DNA of 8,523 nt from Bacteroidales bacterium (lineage in GTDB: Bacteria > Bacteroidota > Bacteroidia > Bacteroidales > VadinHA17), in contig DOZA01000329.1 of NCBI GenBank assembly GCA_003518245.1, forward strand, positions 1-8,523, in the 5' to 3' direction. Of the stretch, positions 6,246-8,523 are shown in pieces (position 1 is the stretch's first letter; every line of letters begins with the position of its first letter). A program made the position numbers and the translations under genes. The notes below the pieces were generated by a model, which saw nothing but the letters and a program-made list of their open reading frames with translations, had not been told where the DNA came from and made no database searches.

Positions 6246-7670
6246 CTAGAAATATAAATCTCTCTCACCATTTTTAATTTTCGAGATCCTTGTTCTGGTT
6301 TTTTCTACTATGTCTTTGTCAAGTTTCGAGAGGTTCTTTTCTATTGCCCTCCATCCTTTATCAGCAAGGTTATCATCGGCATAATCAACGATATATTCAG
6401 AAAGCGTGAGCACAGCGTTGGGCGTGCAATATCTCTTGATAAACCCGGGTACCGAGAACTCCATGAAATGTTCACCTGTTCTTCCCAGCCTGTAACATGC
6501 AGTACAGAATGAAGGAAGAAAATCATCTTCGAGCAACTCGTCTATTACCTCGGCCAGTGATCTTGCATCATTGATCATAAACTGTTCCCTGTTAAGGTTT
6601 TGCTGTTCATTCTTGATATCTGAGTAAGCACCCAGTTCAATTTTTGTACCACCATCAATCTGTGATACCCCGAATTTCATTACTTCCCTCCTGACATCAT
6701 GACTCTCCCTGGCTGTAAGTATCATACCTGTATAAGGTACCGCCAGCCTTAGTATAGCTACCAGCCTCTTAAATTCATCATCCCTTACTTCATAGTCCTT
6801 GTTTATATTCATACTGGCAACATCTTTAAGACGAGGGAAGGAAATTGTATGCGGCCCGACATTATAACATGCTTCAAGATGGTTTGTATGTCTTACCAGC
6901 CCTAATACTTCAAAGCGCCAGTCGTATAATCCGAACAGTGCACCGATACCTACATCATCAACACCCGCCTCCTGGGCCCTGTCAAGAGATGTAAGCCTCC
7001 AGTCATAATCTCTTTTCCTGCCGGAAAGATGATACCACTTATATGCTTCAGGATGATAGGTCTCCTGAAAAACCTGGTAGGTACCTATACCGGCATCACC
7101 CACTGTTCTGAAGCCTTCAATATCCAGTGGTGCAGCATTAATATTAACACGCCGTATCTCCCCTTTGCCTTTCTTAATACTGTATACCAGTTTAACAGTG
7201 TGGGCAATATATTCAGGTGAATAATTAGGGTGCTCACCGTAAACGAGGATCAGTCGTTTCTGCCCGTTATCTTCAAGCGCTGATACCTCCTTAATTATCT
7301 CTTCATCAGATAATGTTCTGCGAACAGCATCTTTATTACTTGCCCTGAACCCACAGTATTTACAGTTATTGCTACAGTAATTACCAATATATAAAGGAGC
7401 AAAAAGCACTATCCTGTTGCCATAAACCTTCTCCTTAAGTGCCCGGGCACCCGCTTTTATCTCTTCAATAAGCTCCGGGTCATCAGCATTAATAAGCACT
7501 GCTGTTTCCTCAAGGGTCAGCCTGTTCTTGTCAAGTGACCGCGCAATTACCTCGCGTACCCTCGATTTATCAGGTTTGGTATTGTTAATTATGTCCCATA
7601 TCTCACCAGGATCAATAAACGGCTTCATTCTTTGATCCCTTATGGATAATTTTTCAGGATTGAATTTCAT
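6246..7670 (-). CDS. hydG: [FeFe]-hydrogenase maturation radical SAM tyrosine lyase HydG
   Basis: This 474-residue protein is full length for HydG. HydG cleaves tyrosine to p-cresol and dehydroglycine and turns the latter into the CO and CN ligands of the H-cluster, delivered on an iron-cysteine synthon. The radical SAM motif is Cys99, Cys103 and Cys106 (YCSNNCKYCGF). The C-terminal auxiliary cluster motif CTACYRLGRTGEHFMEF continues to a third cysteine. Cys389, Cys392 and Cys415 keep the diagnostic C-x2-C-x22-C spacing that separates HydG from ThiH. LVYGEHP, QVFQETYH and VDDVGIGALFGLYDWRFE are further HydG/ThiH-type barrel motifs. The ATG at 7670 gives the expected N-terminus (MKFNPEKLSIRDQR). 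It is the first gene of a unit with the TM1266-type gene 20 bp downstream. A possible promoter lies at 7706-7737. Confidence is very high. Confidence 0.97.
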   Translation of the reverse strand: MKFNPEKLSIRDQRMKPFIDPGEIWDIINNTKPDKSRVREVIARSLDKNRLTLEETAVLINADDPELIEEIKAGARALKEKVYGNRIVLFAPLYIGNYCSNNCKYCGFRASNKDAVRRTLSDEEIIKEVSALEDNGQKRLILVYGEHPNYSPEYIAHTVKLVYSIKKGKGEIRRVNINAAPLDIEGFRTVGDAGIGTYQVFQETYHPEAYKWYHLSGRKRDYDWRLTSLDRAQEAGVDDVGIGALFGLYDWRFEVLGLVRHTNHLEACYNVGPHTISFPRLKDVASMNINKDYEVRDDEFKRLVAILRLAVPYTGMILTARESHDVRREVMKFGVSQIDGGTKIELGAYSDIKNEQQNLNREQFMINDARSLAEVIDELLEDDFLPSFCTACYRLGRTGEHFMEFSVPGFIKRYCTPNAVLTLSEYIVDYADDNLADKGWRAIEKNLSKLDKDIVEKTRTRISKIKNGERDLYF

Positions 7671-7705
7671 GTTATTATTTATACTTAAACTAATTATATT
7701 TAATA

Positions 7706-7737
7706 CAAAATAAGAGAATTAAAGCATGATGAACAAT
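7706..7737 (-). promoter_or_regulatory. Candidate promoter of the hydG operon
   Basis: On the minus strand ATTG (7734-7737) and TTATTTTG (7706-7713) are spaced by 20 bases. This is close to TTTG-N19-21-TAnnTTTG with one mismatch in each box. It ends 35 bp before the hydG ATG, in the 85-bp gap after the ribF-like gene. Spacing and position are right; the sequence match is imperfect. Confidence 0.35.
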
Positions 7738-7755
7738 GAAAAATATCATATCTGA

Positions 7756-8436
7756 CTAGATAATAAGTTCTTTGGCCTGAATAAGAATTTTTTCCGGAAC
7801 AGGATACTTATAAACCGAATCATTAACAGGCATGCTTACGGCAGCCACCAGACATACCCGTTATAAAATAATAATGTTCAAGGTAGGCATTGACTCGTTG
7901 TATATATCCCTCGGCCAGGGCTTTTCTTATTTCTGTTGAACTGACGGTTTCATTATGTATTTCCTGCTCAGGTATTTCTTCAGTCTCAAATCCGAACTCC
8001 CCGGATACTTGTTTGAGATAGTGATAATCACCTTCTTTGTTATGGCCAAAATAATGATTAAAGCCTACAACTATTACTCTGGGTTTCAGCCTGGGAAAGA
8101 TATAGTTTTGAATAAAGTCATGGCTTGAAACACGCGAAAAGTCATGGGTAAACTTCACCAGTATAAGATTATCAAGTCTTCTTTTTCAAGCAATTCAATC
8201 TTCTCTTGCCGGGTAGTGATCATTTGAAGGCCTTTACCTTTAGTATCAGGATACAGCACCTTACGCGGATGGGGATAGAAGCTAATAAGTACAGATCCTC
8301 CATTATATTTTTTGGCCAGGCTATTAATCCTTCTTAGTATTGTTTTGTGCCCGAAATGAACACCATCAAATGTACCCGTGGTGATAACCGGGTTATTTAT
8401 TTTCTCAAGGTTATCAAAACCATAAAATACCTTCAT
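7756..8436 (-). pseudogene. ribF: RibF-like FMN adenylyltransferase gene, frameshifted and without a riboflavin kinase domain
   Basis: The start at 8436 follows GAGGAA, a clear Shine-Dalgarno (8439-8444). The first frame has the nucleotidyltransferase motifs TGTFDGVHFGHK (about 20-31) and SFYPHPRKVLYP (52-63), but stops at 8155. One extra base near 8172 restores the family sequence (LEKEDLDNLILVKFTHDFSR). It then reads on through VVGFNHYFGHNKEGDYHYL and VSSTEIRKAL, the latter being the S-S-T-x-I-R motif. That frame stops at 7823, just after HYYFITG, where the riboflavin kinase domain should begin. A third frame runs on without recognisable motifs (VAAVSMPVNDSVYKYPVPEK) to a stop at 7756. Bifunctional RibF is about 310 residues; at most 226 codons are here. 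If functional it would make FAD from FMN and ATP only. More likely it is a decayed extra copy or contains sequencing errors. It overlaps neither neighbour and follows the partial upstream gene by 9 bp. Confidence 0.75.
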
Positions 8437-8445
8437 ACTTCCTCT

Positions 8446-8523
8446 TTATCCTTTTTTTACAAAATATGCTACCTTTTCAATGGAAGTGATCATATCAAAT
8501 TCTTCAAGGTATCCATTGGATGG
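8446..8523 (-). CDS. C-terminal end of an unidentified protein, cut by the right edge
   Basis: The last 25 codons before a TAA at 8446-8448 are open to the window edge and read PSNGYLEEFDMITSIEKVAY, ending in FVKKG. The stop lies 9 bp before the ribF-like start, so the two genes are probably co-transcribed. I do not recognise the family from this fragment. The run of seven A just before the stop leaves some doubt about the final residues. Confidence 0.5.
   Translation of the reverse strand, partial: PSNGYLEEFDMITSIEKVAYFVKKG

Noticed and set aside
1..8523. CRISPR arrays, tRNA or rRNA genes, insertion sequences or phage genes
   Set aside because: I found no regularly spaced repeats, cloverleaf sequences, transposase-like frames or terminal inverted repeats in the window.

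Overview
The window looks like a chromosomal segment of an anaerobic, fermentative member of the Bacteroidota. The base composition is AT-leaning. Most starts lack a strong Shine-Dalgarno. One intergenic region carries an exact TTTG-N19-TAnnTTTG promoter of the Bacteroidota type. The gene content combines [FeFe]-hydrogenase maturation (HydE, HydG, a TM1266-type protein), an ADP-forming acyl-CoA synthetase and a bacterial M14-type peptidase. The phylum is an inference from these features, not from an alignment.

Layout, left to right. Positions 1-1377 (minus) hold the N-terminal 459 codons of an ADP-forming acyl-CoA synthetase that runs off the left edge. A convincing intrinsic terminator (1491-1533) ends a small operon on the same strand: a 55-residue-type small gene with an apparent frameshift (1774-1940), then a 69-residue molbindin (mop, 1541-1750). 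Both are driven by a textbook Bacteroidota promoter at 1962-1992. Divergent from this is hydE (2054-3145, plus). Convergent to hydE lies a broken secreted M14 carboxypeptidase-like gene (3168-4378, minus). It has lost the segment that should carry the HxxE zinc ligands and also has a frameshift in a run of eight G. Next is an intact saccharopine/lysine-6-dehydrogenase-like oxidoreductase (4530-5663, plus). It converges on the hydG operon (minus): hydG (6246-7670), followed 20 bp later by a double-length TM1266-type gene (5698-6225). Upstream of hydG on the same strand is a frameshifted, short ribF-like gene (7756-8436), preceded by the last 25 codons of an unidentified gene (8446-8523).

How the genes work together. 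HydG makes the CO/CN-bearing iron synthon and HydE processes it towards the diiron subcluster of [FeFe]-hydrogenase. The TM1266-type protein is a standard companion of these genes. HydF and the hydrogenase itself are not visible. The ADP-forming acyl-CoA synthetase would conserve energy as ATP from acyl-CoA, which fits an organism disposing of electrons as H2; this link is inferred from co-occurrence. No CRISPR array, tRNA, rRNA or insertion sequence was seen. I found no wholly new multi-gene system. The most distinctive items are the tandem two-domain TM1266 protein next to hydG, the internally deleted M14 gene, the ribF-like gene without its riboflavin kinase half, and the small frameshifted gene heading the mop operon.
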